64,000 bases of DNA from contig NZ_JABBPE010000003.1 of the NCBI RefSeq assembly GCF_012927455.1, positions 111,609-175,608 of the forward strand. The letters run 5' to 3'. The position numbers and the translations under genes are program-made. Positions 63,860 through 64,000 of this stretch are shown here, piece by piece (position 1 is the stretch's first letter; each line of letters begins with the position of its first letter). The stretch comes from Polaromonas sp. (GTDB lineage: Bacteria; Pseudomonadota; Gammaproteobacteria; Burkholderiales; Burkholderiaceae_C). The notes beneath the pieces were generated by a model. The model searched no databases, was not told the origin of the DNA, and saw only the letters and a program-made list of their open reading frames with translations.

Positions 63860-64000
63860 TGGCGACGAGGGCCCCTGTACTGGTCGACGTCAACTATCTT
63901 GACCGCCGCATTGACTCAGCTGAATTGCTACCCGTGTTGAGCTGTTGCCTCGCGTAAATTGCTACCCGTCGGACTGTCCGGCTGGAGCAACACGACATGA
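63860..64000. mobile_element. Possible end of a further insertion sequence (partial)
   Basis: AATTGCTACCCGT occurs at 63923-63935 and again at 63957-63969 (34 bp apart). Repeated terminal motifs of this type are usual near IS21-family ends, and an ATG lies at the window edge. Too little is visible to classify it. Confidence 0.35.

Overview
The window looks like a chromosomal segment of a facultatively anaerobic betaproteobacterium that degrades aromatic compounds. The evidence is a bzd-type (Azoarcus/Aromatoleum-like) ATP-dependent benzoyl-CoA reductase operon, a pad-type phenylacetate operon, several branched-chain-type ABC transporters and FNR-like boxes. All assignments come from reading the sequence and recalling families; no database search was run.

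Layout. (1) 1-3460: a YraN-family gene followed by insertion-sequence debris. An IS3-family element with visible inverted repeats (701-1986) has a nonsense codon in orfA and a frameshift in orfB; an IS21 remnant (istA tail plus broken istB) follows. (2) 3460-11526, minus strand: a nitrogen-compound operon of substrate-binding protein, LivHMGF, amidase, M20 amidohydrolase and an XRE-cupin regulator. (3) 11.5-13.3 kb: decayed DNA with relics of an M20 peptidase, a Bug-type binding protein and ETF-beta, plus dispersed repeats. (4) 13.3-29.5 kb, plus strand: pad operon, with phenylglyoxylate oxidoreductase (padE, a padH-padF fusion, padG, padI), phenylacetyl-CoA oxidoreductase (padBCD), an ABC transporter whose LivF carries an N-terminal hemerythrin-like domain, phenylacetate-CoA ligase, a thiolase pseudogene and a binding protein. 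(5) 29.9-31.9 kb: a BzdR/BoxR-type regulator and an IclR regulator. (6) 32.2-42.1 kb, plus strand: korAB, a frameshifted ferritin-like gene, ferredoxin, an aldehyde:ferredoxin oxidoreductase fused to a MoaD-like domain, a second PaaK-like ligase, an ADP-forming-type acyl-CoA synthetase with a shortened ATP-grasp part, and a FlK-like thioesterase. (7) 42.3-45.2 kb, minus: a TRAP transporter in which all three genes are broken. (8) 45.7-63.6 kb, minus: MFS aromatic transporter and bzdA-Z-Y-X-W-V-U-T-S-M-Q-P-O-N, interrupted between bzdZ and bzdA by a hemerythrin, a DUF2249 protein and a membrane protein.

How it works together. Phenylacetate is activated (PaaK/PadJ), oxidised to phenylglyoxylate (PadBCD) and then to benzoyl-CoA (PadE-I). 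Benzoate enters via the MFS carrier and BzdA. Benzoyl-CoA is reduced by BzdNOPQ using ferredoxin (BzdM), which can be re-reduced by KorAB and BzdV, and the dienoyl-CoA is processed by BzdW, X and Y to 3-hydroxypimelyl-CoA.

The strongest new observation is that the pad and bzd promoters, 50 kb apart, share one architecture: an FNR-like box 40 bp from a GCGATATATTGC motif, with a second copy of that motif 38 bp further on. This implies a common oxygen-responsive activator and a common aromatic-responsive repressor.
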